From Fen731 sp964481885 (GTDB lineage Bacteria; Actinomycetota; Humimicrobiia; Humimicrobiales; Humimicrobiaceae): DNA of 64,000 bases. The translations under genes and the position numbers were made by a program. The stretch is taken from NCBI GenBank assembly GCA_964481885.1, contig CAYZUS010000003.1, forward strand, positions 42,058-106,057, in the 5' to 3' direction. This document shows positions 44,922 through 53,850 of the stretch, one piece after another (within the stretch, counting starts at the first letter, position 1; the number at the start of each line of letters is the position of its first letter). The notes under the pieces were generated by a model. It was not told where the DNA came from, ran no database searches, and was given only the letters and a program-made list of their open reading frames with translations.

Positions 44922-45785
44922 TTACTGTCCTTTTATTATTTTAATTTCTCCGGAAGTAGTGTTTACCGTCAGCTTGCCGGTGCCCCGGCCAACTGTCCCC
45001 TCTGTTGTTCTCCCATCTGCAAATATTATTTGTGCGCCGAATTCATTTTCAATCCTGCCACTTACAGAACTGAGTGCAAAGTCAAACTCGCTTTTGCCTG
45101 GAAGCTCTACTTCTGCCTTGCCGGAAATTGTTTTAATGATTAGGTCGTTCAAAAGAGACCTCAATTCCAACTCCACATTTCCGGAAATATTGCTTATGTC
45201 AATGCTGCCCTCAGTATCAGTTAAAACAACTTTGCCGGATGTGGAATTAATCTTTATCTCAGATGCTGTAAAAGAGCTTGCCTTAAGAGAGCCCGACAAA
45301 CTTTTAAATTCCAAATTTCCAAGGTTAAATTTTTCTATTGCAAAGTTCCCTGATATTGTCTCTGCAAACAGGCCCCCCGAATATTCCTGCGGTACATAGA
45401 TATCAAGAGTAAGCTTTGCAGCATTTAAAAAATCCAGCGTTGCAGCATTTGGATAATTTATAGAGATATTTAAAACCCCGTCTTCCTGATATGCAAGCAG
45501 TTCGGGTACTTTTCCGGCAATACTTGTTGCAGCATTGCCATAAAAATCAACTTTTATATCTTTACCGGATGCAACAGGTATAATGTTTATATCTGTATTG
45601 ACAGTATTGACATTTACCTGCCCAGTCTCTCCGGCCGGAAAAACTTTTGAGGTCCTAACCTGGCCCGCGTTTATAACAATTGAAGAAGGCCCTCCAATTG
45701 CGAGAAAGATCAGGCCGGATATTAAAAAAGATCCAAACATAATAGCGGTAAGAGATATTAAAAGCTTTCTTACATTAACCTTCAT
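44922..45785 (-). CDS. DUF4097 membrane-anchored adhesin-like protein
   Basis: This 287-residue protein has one N-terminal membrane helix (about 10-32) and a right-handed beta-repeat domain of the DUF4097 type (NTVNTDINIIPV, ISGNVELELR, TISGKAEVELP, TTSGEIKI). Such proteins are regularly encoded with PadR and DUF1700 proteins. The start overlaps the DUF1700 gene by 11 bp. Confidence 0.85.
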   Translation of the reverse strand: MKVNVRKLLISLTAIMFGSFLISGLIFLAIGGPSSIVINAGQVRTSKVFPAGETGQVNVNTVNTDINIIPVASGKDIKVDFYGNAATSIAGKVPELLAYQEDGVLNISINYPNAATLDFLNAAKLTLDIYVPQEYSGGLFAETISGNFAIEKFNLGNLEFKSLSGSLKASSFTASEIKINSTSGKVVLTDTEGSIDISNISGNVELELRSLLNDLIIKTISGKAEVELPGKSEFDFALSSVSGRIENEFGAQIIFADGRTTEGTVGRGTGKLTVNTTSGEIKIIKGQ

Positions 45786-46371
45786 CCTGCTGTCTCCTTC
45801 CTCTTATTATCTCCAGATTAAACCTTAAGTATCTCGCAGTGAGCCCAAATAAAAACCTGGAAAAAAAGATGTCACCTATAAAGAATATGATCCCAAAGGC
45901 GCCTACACCTAGAAATGCAAAAGCCATTACCGCCGGATGAATAGAAGTGTTAAATGTCACATACTGTGAAATTAAAGGTAAAAACAAGCTGCCTATTGAG
46001 CCCGTTACCCCGGCTGCAGAAAGAGCCACTGCAACAGCAAACAGTGACGTCAGTAAACCCAGAATAATCAGGAATAGCGGCAGTATAAAAATAAGGTTAA
46101 AAAAGCTCAGCCCTATTGAGGTAAAAACCGCTTTCCCTATGTGAGCGGCGCTTGCAGACTTCTCAGCCTGTTTTACGTATGATTCGAACATAATCTGTCT
46201 TGCCAGTATTTTTGGACTGCCAAGTGAATTCATTAATTCCTGCAGTGTTCTGCCTCTTTCAATTCCGATTTCAAAATATTCTTTGAAATCCTGCAGAATA
46301 TCATCCTTTTCTTCTTTTTTCAGAGATTTTAAATTTTTTTCGAGGATATTCAAATATTGCGCTCTATCCAT
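45775..46371 (-). CDS. DUF1700 (HAAS-domain) membrane protein
   Basis: This protein of ~198 residues has an N-terminal HAAS domain (YLNILEKNLKSL, DILQDFKEYFEIG, LGSPKILARQI) that, in this family, interacts with a PadR partner. Three to four membrane helices follow. ATG 46371 follows GGTGAT; a GTG at 46383 is the alternative. It overlaps padR. Confidence 0.87.
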   Translation of the reverse strand: MDRAQYLNILEKNLKSLKKEEKDDILQDFKEYFEIGIERGRTLQELMNSLGSPKILARQIMFESYVKQAEKSASAAHIGKAVFTSIGLSFFNLIFILPLFLIILGLLTSLFAVAVALSAAGVTGSIGSLFLPLISQYVTFNTSIHPAVMAFAFLGVGAFGIIFFIGDIFFSRFLFGLTARYLRFNLEIIRGRRQQDEG

Positions 46372-46687
46372 TGATATCACCACCCCTTAGAAGGCTTCCA
46401 ACTTTTTTAACAAAATCTTCCCAGTCCTGTTGCATTTCGCCGGTTATTTTAAGGCCGGAAGGTGTAAGCTTGTAATATTTTCTTGGGGCCCCTTCCTGTG
46501 ACTCCTGTAAATAGGTGGTCACATAACCGACATTTTTCAGCCTTCTTAAGAGTGGGTATATTGTTCCTTCAGAGATCTCAATATTTTTGGAAATTTCATT
46601 GACCAGGTCATATCCATACATGTTTTTTTTGGTCAAAAGAGCAAGAACGCAAAGTTCCAAAACACCTTTCTTAAACTGAGTATTCAT
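46364..46687 (-). CDS. PadR-family transcriptional regulator
   Basis: This 107-residue winged-helix protein has the PadR signature: LALLTKKNMYGYDLVNEI, SEGTIYPLLRRL, APRKYYKLTPSG. It heads the operon with DUF1700, DUF4097 and probably the two DUF2807 genes, and likely represses its own promoter through the palindrome at 46734-46754. Confidence 0.92.
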   Translation of the reverse strand: MNTQFKKGVLELCVLALLTKKNMYGYDLVNEISKNIEISEGTIYPLLRRLKNVGYVTTYLQESQEGAPRKYYKLTPSGLKITGEMQQDWEDFVKKVGSLLRGGDING

Positions 46688-46720
46688 AAATATGCCCTTC
46701 TTTTATATTCTTAGGGATGC

Positions 46721-46754
46721 ATCATAACACAATGTACCTTACATTGCAAGGTAC
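46721..46754 (-). promoter_or_regulatory. padR promoter with overlapping palindromic operator
   Basis: On the minus strand TTGCAA (46744-46749) and TATGAT (46721-46726) are 17 bp apart. GTACCTT (46734-46740) and AAGGTAC (46748-46754) are perfect 7-bp inverted arms with a 7-bp centre that covers the -35 box, as expected for PadR autorepression. Confidence 0.75.
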
Positions 46755-46830
46755 TAAATAAATATTTCTACCTTATTTAAGACAGTACTGTTTTAAGATT
46801 TATTCACAGATGGTTTTTACTTGTTAAAAC

Positions 46831-46997
46831 GGTTGGGAAAATCAAATTAACTGATTGGTTACAAATGGTTGGGAAAATCAAATTAACTGATTGGTTCCAA
46901 ACGGTTGGGAAAATCAAATTAACTGATTGGTTACAAATGGTTAGGAAAATCAAATTAACTGATTGGTTACAAATGGTTGGGAAAATCAAATTAACTG
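46831..46997. repeat. 36-bp minisatellite, 4.6 copies
   Basis: Units (ggttgggaaaatcaaattaa + ctgattggttacaaat) start at 46831, 46867, 46903, 46939, with a 23-bp partial copy at 46975. Differences are limited to a few positions. It lies between the degenerate GGDEF gene and the padR promoter. An apparent minus-strand peptide over it is a repeat artefact. Confidence 0.93.
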
Positions 46998-47026
46998 CTG
47001 GATTATAATGAAATCAGTATGTGACT

Positions 47027-47887
47027 TCAATGCTCGACATTCCTTTTTTCTGCATCTGTGAATTCCACATTAATCCTGCCGGCATTTTTAACTTTCAAAT
47101 TAATGATAAATCCGGCAAACATGCCCAAACCGAAAATAAGGGATGACAAAAGCAGTATTGAGGTAAACAAAAAAAATGCGCTCGTATTAACACTGGGCCC
47201 ATTAAAATAGGCAAATAAGCCGGGCATCATATTTCTTAAAAAATTTTCAAGAATTGTAAACCCTGGGAGGTTTTCAAATTTTTTTGTGCTGTAAAATAGA
47301 ATTATTTCAGCAGCAAGAAAAAAAGCGGAAAATATAAAAAAAGCGGAAAGAAAATATTTAAAAACAATATTTGCGGCATCATTCTTTAATAATGCCTTTG
47401 GAGGGGTATCGACAATACTTTCTTCACCTTTATGATTGGAGAGAAGCCTGGCCTTGCTTGTGTAAGACTTTATTTCTTCTTCAGAATCGGTCCCGGTGAT
47501 AATGCTCCAGGAAACAGAAAGTTTTTTATTAAATTCTTTTTTGCTGAGTAATGCTACTCTCTTTAAAACATCGCAGGCATTTTCAATACTGACATCCGGA
47601 AGAAGTACCAGAAAAGATGCGGTGTCGGAAAGAAGATAAATATCCTTTTTTTTTAAGTTTTTATTAAGGAAATTATAAAATTCATTTAGTATGAGGTTTG
47701 CATCTTCCAGGGTTTTAATGTCGGGAATTTCTGTAAGGTTTGTTATCTGCATCCTGGCAAGACAATACCTAACCTTGCTTCCAAGATTTTTGGCAGTTTC
47801 TATGTCGAGCATTTCCTTGAAGATATTGTCAAACTCGTTGCCGTTTTTCTTCAATTCCACTATTTCTTTGGGTTCTTTTTGATCCAT
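47027..47887 (-). CDS. Degenerate GGDEF-like domain with C-terminal membrane helices
   Basis: In this 286-residue protein, residues ~35-165 follow the GGDEF fold pattern. The stretch SDTASFLVLLPDVSIENA aligns with the RxGGDEFLVLLP...A region, but the GGDEF signature itself is lost. Two to three membrane helices fill residues ~175-270. It should not make c-di-GMP. It is last in the Tad region on the same strand, so a regulatory or structural role in piliation is possible. Confidence 0.55.
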   Translation of the reverse strand: MDQKEPKEIVELKKNGNEFDNIFKEMLDIETAKNLGSKVRYCLARMQITNLTEIPDIKTLEDANLILNEFYNFLNKNLKKKDIYLLSDTASFLVLLPDVSIENACDVLKRVALLSKKEFNKKLSVSWSIITGTDSEEEIKSYTSKARLLSNHKGEESIVDTPPKALLKNDAANIVFKYFLSAFFIFSAFFLAAEIILFYSTKKFENLPGFTILENFLRNMMPGLFAYFNGPSVNTSAFFLFTSILLLSSLIFGLGMFAGFIINLKVKNAGRINVEFTDAEKRNVEH

Positions 47888-48097
47888 TTGCTTATATTCT
47901 GTTCCATCTCTTATTTGATTTGAAGCTCATACATTTCAGAGTCCGCTTAATCCAAAACCAATAAACCTTTAATTCCCATTTAATCTTAAATCTGCATATT
48001 TTACATTCCACCTGGCCATAATCTAAAGCATGGTTTTTTATTTAATCTTCAGCTTAAAAATTCTTTCAATATACATAATGGTTGGTGAAGCTACGGG

Positions 48098-49021
48098 CTA
48101 CAAAGCAATAGTTTTCAATGTATCCATAATATTGATTGCTGCAGGGCCTATGACTATGACCATTAATGCAGGGAATAAAAACAGAATTGTGGGAAATATT
48201 AGCTTTACTGGTGCTTTCATGCCTTTTTCCTCTGCTACTTGCTTTCTTTTTATTCTCATCTCCACAGCCTGTACTCTTAAAACTTTGCCGATTGAAATCC
48301 CAAAAATATCTGCCTGTATGATTGAAAAGATAAAAGTATTAAGTTCAGATACATCAGTTCTTCTGGCCAGATTTTTTAATGCGTCCTTTCTTGCTACGCC
48401 GATTTCCATTTCTTTTAACGTCCTCTTAAATTCATCTCCCAGTGAGCCCTTGCTATTGCTTGCAACCTTGGCAAGCGCCTGATCAAATCCAAGCCCGGCC
48501 TCGACACTTATAGTCAGCAGATCCAGTGCATTGGGAAGTCCTTTCCTTATTTCCTCCTGCCTTTTGGAAATCTTGCCCTTAAGATAGTAGTCGGGAAACA
48601 TATAGGTAATTGGTACCAAAAATATAATTACTACCCGCATCATTGAAGGAATTTCAAAAAACAAAGTAAGAAACAACAGGATAAACAGGAACACAAATGG
48701 GAGAAAAAACTTTATGGCAAGAAATATGTCAAGCCTGAATACATCCTGAATGCCCGCATGTTCAAACTTTTCTTTGACTGAATCAATAATGCTCCTTGGC
48801 AAAATCCTCCTTGCTCCTGAAAGAGCTTTTTTTAGTATAGGCGCAAAAGTTTTTTCCATAATAGATGTCTTTTGCTCTCCGGCCTTCGGCATGTGATCAT
48901 AATAAGACAGCTTGGATAAAGACTTTTTTGGCATAGTACTTGCTATTTTTGGCATACAAAAAAATATAACAATAGAAGTTACTGCAGCAAAAACAGCTCC
49001 AAGTATCAGGTATAAAAACAT
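48098..49021 (-). CDS. tadC: Tad pilus inner-membrane platform protein TadC
   Basis: This 307-residue T2SSF-family protein has helices at the N-terminus, around residues 85-130 and at the C-terminus, and the conserved ALDLLTISVEAGLGFDQAL and E-x-G-x-R segment (KEMEIGVARKDALKNLA). It would pair with TadB to form the pilus assembly platform. Confidence 0.88.
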   Translation of the reverse strand: MFLYLILGAVFAAVTSIVIFFCMPKIASTMPKKSLSKLSYYDHMPKAGEQKTSIMEKTFAPILKKALSGARRILPRSIIDSVKEKFEHAGIQDVFRLDIFLAIKFFLPFVFLFILLFLTLFFEIPSMMRVVIIFLVPITYMFPDYYLKGKISKRQEEIRKGLPNALDLLTISVEAGLGFDQALAKVASNSKGSLGDEFKRTLKEMEIGVARKDALKNLARRTDVSELNTFIFSIIQADIFGISIGKVLRVQAVEMRIKRKQVAEEKGMKAPVKLIFPTILFLFPALMVIVIGPAAINIMDTLKTIAL

Positions 49022-49143
49022 TTTATTTTATCCTTTCCATAAATTTTTAAGATACTGCTTCAATGAATATTAGTCACCACTGCAGAAAAAACCTTTCTTA
49101 ATTAAAAACCGCATATAAAAACAACTAAATCAAATAGTGCATT

Positions 49144-51267
49144 TTAATAATCGATTTTAACAATCTTTAAGATCCAGGCTATACCAATAATCATCAGCAA
49201 TACGGCTACTCCGATCAGCAAATATCCTATCGATGTTGTATACAGCACGCTTATATATTCTTTATTCATAACTGACAGCACTATGGCCATGATGATTGGA
49301 AGCCCAATAAGTACATATGCGGAAAGCTTGCCTTCCGCAACAAGACCGTTTATCTGGCGCAGCACCCTTTCTTTTTCCCTGATGGTATTTGCAATAATAT
49401 CCATGATTTCCGCTAGGTTTCCGCCGACCTCTCTTTGGATGTTAATTGCCAGTATGACCCAGTTAAAAAGCTCACTATTGATTCTTTTTGCCATGTTTTC
49501 AAGGGCAACTTTTTCTGAAAGCCCCATCCTTATCTCACTTACCGTAATTTTAAACTCCTCCGATATAGGAGGCTTGCTCTCGCTTATTACCATGGTGAGC
49601 GACTGATTTAAACTGTATCCTGCCTTTAGTGCTCCTTCAAGAAGCTGCAGCGTGTCAGGAAGCTGTTCATTGAATTTTTTTATCCGCTGGCCCGTTTTAA
49701 AATTAATAAGTAGAAATGGTAAAAATATTACAAGAACCACAACAGCAAGTGTCAGCAATAAGTTCTTGGTAAGAATATTGACTAACAGTAGGGCAGCCCC
49801 TACTATAAGCAAGTGGATGGTCAAAAATTTGCTTCCAGATATGTTCATTCCTGCCCTGCGCAATTGTATTTCAAAAGTTTCAGCAAAACCGGGCTTTCCG
49901 GTACTTTTCTTACCAGACTTTGAAGAACGGGAAAACAGCCCGCTTCGTGCTTTCTTTTCAGGGATTTCACCGGACGTATTTTTATCTTCGACATTGTAGA
50001 GATAATGGTCCATTCTGTCTTTTAGTCCGGGTTTGCCCGGTATCATTACAGTGGAAACAATATAAAGCAAAATAGTCACACTGGTAAAAATAAACAAATA
50101 AATCAGTGTTTTAATCCACCATTTATCAGCAATTACGATTTCTGCCGCTACCTGGGATGACTGTGCGTTCGTCACAGCACCGCTTCCTGACTGGGTAAAA
50201 AAAGGATTTTCATAATCAAGACTTATTGAATCCTTAATACCTGCACTGTCTATTGCGACAGTTGCATTGAATTTCTCTGTATTGGCTGAACTGCTTTTAA
50301 ATGTAATTTTATACTGGTTTCTTATTTTTTTGGAAATATCGCTGTAAAGAGTTGTCAGCTGTTCGGGATCAGCAGTTGTAAGCAGCGCTCCGTTCGACGC
50401 TTTGGCAATGGTTTCAAGATCAGAAGGGCTAAACTCTTTTGAAAGAAGCGCTATGGAGTAAATAGTTATATTGCCGGAAGATGCAAGAGCGACTACATCA
50501 TCAGCTGTTGAAGTACTTACGGTATCGGTACCGTCAGATAAAACAAGCATGTACTGATACTTTATTTCATCGACACTCTTAAACATACCCAGACCCCTGA
50601 TTATGCCATCAAATAATGAAGTTTCTCCTTCCGACGATATGGCTTCGATAGATTTCTTTAGTACAATTTTATCTGAAGTAAAGGAGCTATATTCGGTAAC
50701 AATATCTGCAAAACCGACAATGGCTACTTTATCGATATCCCTCATATTATCAATAAATGAAATAGCGGCGTTTTTGGCATTACTTATCGGTTCACCCTTC
50801 ATGCTGCCGCTGGTGTCCAGTACAAGAATAGTAGCAATCGGTTCACTTGTTTCACTTATCTTTTGTGCCGTAAAATCCTTGATTTCCAGGTTGTTTTCTT
50901 TAATAACAAAATTACTTTTCCCGAGTTCAAGTGTTCCCAGCTGTGATCCTTCCTTAAAACTGAGGTACAGACTGACATTTGGGAAACCGGCGGTATCGAT
51001 TTCTTTTATAAATGCTTGGCCAAGCTGTGATGGTATAGTCTCCTGGGTTTCTAATTTGGTTTCTGCTTCAGTTTCTATTATGGTTTCTGCTTCAGTTTCT
51101 ATTATGGTTTCCTGGGACGTGTCTGCGGCAACAATGGACGGGAAAGTAAAAACAAGTAATAAAGCAAAGGTTGCAATCATCAAATATACAAATACCTTTG
51201 AGGTCTTTTTAATTATGCTATTTTCACTTTTACTATTATTACTTTTAGAAGACTTATCGGAAAACAT
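49144..51267 (-). CDS. VWA-TadB fusion protein
   Basis: This 707-residue protein has an N-terminal helix or signal (about 24-47), then an ETEAETIIETEAET low-complexity stretch. Next comes a VWA domain with intact MIDAS DTSGS (151-155) and VLSDGTDT. A membrane helix (about 380-400) precedes a basic linker and a C-terminal T2SSF domain typical of TadB (TLQLLEGALKAGYSLNQSL, INIQREVGGNLAEIMD). The upstream cpaF ends with GGAGGAG within its last codons and stops 2 bp before this ATG, so the two are coupled. The VWA part would lie outside the membrane. Confidence 0.85.
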   Translation of the reverse strand: MFSDKSSKSNNSKSENSIIKKTSKVFVYLMIATFALLLVFTFPSIVAADTSQETIIETEAETIIETEAETKLETQETIPSQLGQAFIKEIDTAGFPNVSLYLSFKEGSQLGTLELGKSNFVIKENNLEIKDFTAQKISETSEPIATILVLDTSGSMKGEPISNAKNAAISFIDNMRDIDKVAIVGFADIVTEYSSFTSDKIVLKKSIEAISSEGETSLFDGIIRGLGMFKSVDEIKYQYMLVLSDGTDTVSTSTADDVVALASSGNITIYSIALLSKEFSPSDLETIAKASNGALLTTADPEQLTTLYSDISKKIRNQYKITFKSSSANTEKFNATVAIDSAGIKDSISLDYENPFFTQSGSGAVTNAQSSQVAAEIVIADKWWIKTLIYLFIFTSVTILLYIVSTVMIPGKPGLKDRMDHYLYNVEDKNTSGEIPEKKARSGLFSRSSKSGKKSTGKPGFAETFEIQLRRAGMNISGSKFLTIHLLIVGAALLLVNILTKNLLLTLAVVVLVIFLPFLLINFKTGQRIKKFNEQLPDTLQLLEGALKAGYSLNQSLTMVISESKPPISEEFKITVSEIRMGLSEKVALENMAKRINSELFNWVILAINIQREVGGNLAEIMDIIANTIREKERVLRQINGLVAEGKLSAYVLIGLPIIMAIVLSVMNKEYISVLYTTSIGYLLIGVAVLLMIIGIAWILKIVKIDY

Positions 51268-51269
51268 TA

Positions 51270-52628
51270 TTATTGCTCCTCCATAAAAATTGCATTCGGC
51301 AGGTCGATACCGTAGTCGTGCAGCCTCGATAAAAATTTCGGCCTAAGTCCGGTTGATTTTATTTCTCCTTTGTATTTTCCTTTTTCGTCTATTCCTGAAG
51401 AATAATCGTATACAAAAATATCCTGCAGAGTTATGATTTCTCCTTCCATTCCCTGCACTTCAACCACCTTGACTACCTTTCTTGAACCGTCTTTCATCCT
51501 GTTAAGTTGGACTATAAGATTTATTGCTGAGGCAACCTGCTCTCGTATGGCTCTGATCGGAAGATCGACACCAGCCATCAGTACCATCGTTTCAAGCCTT
51601 GAAAGCACGTCTCTTGGCGTATTTGCATGAACAGTACTAATACTGCCGTCATGACCGGTATTCATAGCCTGAAGCATGTCTAAAGCTTCGCCGCCTCGAA
51701 CCTCTCCTACAACTATCCTGTCTGGCCTCATACGAAGGGAATTTCTGACAAGGTCCCTTATAAGAATTGCGCCTTTGCCTTCAATATTAGCCGGCCTTGA
51801 TTCAAGCCTTATAACATGGTCCTGGTTTAGCTGTAGTTCGGCAGCATCCTCTATTGTTACAATCCTTTCGTCATCTGAAATAAAAGATGACAACACATTA
51901 AGCATTGTTGTCTTCCCGGTGCCCGTGCCTCCTGCTACAAGAATATTTATCCTGCCCCTTACGCATGCCCTTAAAAAGTCTGCAGTTTTTCTACTGCAGG
52001 TACCAAATTGTATAAGATCTTCTATTGTAAATGGGTCCGCTGAAAACTTCCTTATAGTCATTGTGGGGCCATTAAGCACAAGAGGGCTTATAATTATATT
52101 TACTCTTGAGCCATCAGGGAGCCTTGCATCAACATAGGGTGAAGATTCATCAACCCTTCTTCCTATCTTGCTTACTATCTTATCGATTATCCTCATTAAA
52201 TGATTTTCATCAATAAAGGTCTTTCCGGTCCGCAGCAGCTTTCCATGTTTTTCAACATATATTGTTGCAGGATTATTAACCATTATTTCAGTTACCTCTT
52301 TGTCCCGCAGGAACTCTTCAATGGGCCCATAACCAACCACGTCATCAATTATCTCTAATATTATCCTGCTTCTTTCTTCATGAGTTAAGGGAAAATCTGT
52401 TTCAAACACATGCCTCTGCGCGTTTGTTGATACCTTTGCTTTTAATTCGCTGTCGCTTATATTCTTTTTAAAAATTACATCTGAGAGTTCCTCTATAAGC
52501 TTTCCATGGATATCCTTCTTAATCTCATCGATTCTTTTGGAGCGAAGAGACATAGTCTCTCCATTGTTATTAATGGAAAACTTGTTCTCAATTTCCTGTA
52601 GATTCCTGATTTTTTCCTGTAGTCCCAT
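51270..52628 (-). CDS. cpaF: Tad pilus assembly ATPase CpaF/TadA
   Basis: This 452-residue secretion ATPase has Walker A GGTGTGKT (233-240), an Asp box ERIVTIEDAAEL, Walker B RMRPDRIVVGEVRGGEA and the His box GHDGSISTVHANTP. It powers pilin polymerisation. It lies between cpaE and the VWA-TadB gene. Confidence 0.95.
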   Translation of the reverse strand: MGLQEKIRNLQEIENKFSINNNGETMSLRSKRIDEIKKDIHGKLIEELSDVIFKKNISDSELKAKVSTNAQRHVFETDFPLTHEERSRIILEIIDDVVGYGPIEEFLRDKEVTEIMVNNPATIYVEKHGKLLRTGKTFIDENHLMRIIDKIVSKIGRRVDESSPYVDARLPDGSRVNIIISPLVLNGPTMTIRKFSADPFTIEDLIQFGTCSRKTADFLRACVRGRINILVAGGTGTGKTTMLNVLSSFISDDERIVTIEDAAELQLNQDHVIRLESRPANIEGKGAILIRDLVRNSLRMRPDRIVVGEVRGGEALDMLQAMNTGHDGSISTVHANTPRDVLSRLETMVLMAGVDLPIRAIREQVASAINLIVQLNRMKDGSRKVVKVVEVQGMEGEIITLQDIFVYDYSSGIDEKGKYKGEIKSTGLRPKFLSRLHDYGIDLPNAIFMEEQ

Positions 52629-52654
52629 TTATTTCCTTTTGTCTTAATAGTTTT

Positions 52655-53806
52655 TTAAATTTTGCCTTTTACTTTTTTTGGCATTAGAATATCAAGCATT
52701 TTGAGAATGCTTATCCCTACAGCTGATCTTGGAGCACTCATCACAACAGGAGTGCCTTTGTTAACACTTATCGGTACTATACGGTCACTGGGTATTTTAA
52801 TATCAATTTTTCTCTGTATGGTTTTTTCTATCTCGTCTATTTCAAAGTCAACCTTGCTGTCGGCCCTGTTTAAAACAATAAATGTTTTTTCTTTCGGATA
52901 TCCCAGCCTTTCAAGAAGCTGCAAACATATTTTAAGATTTTTTATACTGGGAACCTCTTTTGTGGCCATCAGGAACATATAATCAATCGATTCAATTATG
53001 GATAAAACAGAGTCCTTAAACCCAAAAGGAGCATCAATTACAAGATAGTCACACATCCTTTTTAAACCCTCAAAAACTTTAAGTGATGCTTCAACACTGA
53101 TTGATTCACCCTGTGAAGGATCTATCGGCCCTGGCATTACTTTTATTCCGGAACTGTGCGCAGTTAATAATATCCTTAAGTTTTCCTCATCAAATTTATT
53201 TATAGCCAAAAGATCATAAACAGTATTCTTTGGATAAATATTCAGCATAAGCGCAACATCTCCGAATTGATACTTCAAATCATACATAGTGACTTCTTTT
53301 TTTGTAAAAGCCTTTAAGGCAATTGCAAAATTTATTGATAAAAAAGTATTTCCTGAGCCGCCCTTTGTACTAAAAAACATTACTTTCGTGCATTCTTTTA
53401 CAGCATTTTGCACTTCACTTGTATTGTTGTCTGTGAAGATGTATTCAGCCCTTTTAAAAGACTCCTTTAAATCTATCTCCTTAAACGGATACTCAAGGAC
53501 ATCATGTATGTTAAATTTAATGGCGGTTTTTAGCACCTCTGCGGAAAGCTCATCTGTGAGGAGAATTATCTTTACATAATTTAATGAGTTGCTATAGTGT
53601 TTTAAAAGACTCTCAAGATCCTGGATATTGTAAGTCGGGCCGATAATTGCGATTATCGGTATACGCTTCATCAGTATTACTTCCAGATCATAAATCTCAT
53701 TACTATATTTTGTTGAGCCTACATCAGGCAGCAATTCCAGCATTGCAAGTGTCCTTTCAACACTTCTTTTATCTTTATCAATTACAACCACGGGCATTTT
53801 TCTCAT
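52655..53806 (-). CDS. cpaE: CpaE/TadZ-like pilus localisation ATPase with atypical Walker A
   Basis: This 383-residue protein has an N-terminal receiver-like domain (about 1-125) and a MinD-type ATPase domain. The deviant Walker A reads KGGSGNTFLS (148-157). The signature Lys is present but the P-loop Lys is replaced by Asn, as is reported for some TadZ proteins. It probably directs the pilus machine to a cell site, perhaps without ATP hydrolysis. Confidence 0.87.
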   Translation of the reverse strand: MRKMPVVVIDKDKRSVERTLAMLELLPDVGSTKYSNEIYDLEVILMKRIPIIAIIGPTYNIQDLESLLKHYSNSLNYVKIILLTDELSAEVLKTAIKFNIHDVLEYPFKEIDLKESFKRAEYIFTDNNTSEVQNAVKECTKVMFFSTKGGSGNTFLSINFAIALKAFTKKEVTMYDLKYQFGDVALMLNIYPKNTVYDLLAINKFDEENLRILLTAHSSGIKVMPGPIDPSQGESISVEASLKVFEGLKRMCDYLVIDAPFGFKDSVLSIIESIDYMFLMATKEVPSIKNLKICLQLLERLGYPKEKTFIVLNRADSKVDFEIDEIEKTIQRKIDIKIPSDRIVPISVNKGTPVVMSAPRSAVGISILKMLDILMPKKVKGKI

Positions 53807-53850
53807 TAAAACCTCGAAATTTTCTGCTCACATCAAAATATCTTTAAGAC

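Noticed and set aside
46804..46989. Minus-strand ORF with NQSVNLIFPT repeats
   Set aside because: Product of the 36-bp minisatellite; no start signal.
46831..46997. CRISPR-like array
   Set aside because: Units are head-to-tail with no variable spacers, and no cas genes are present.
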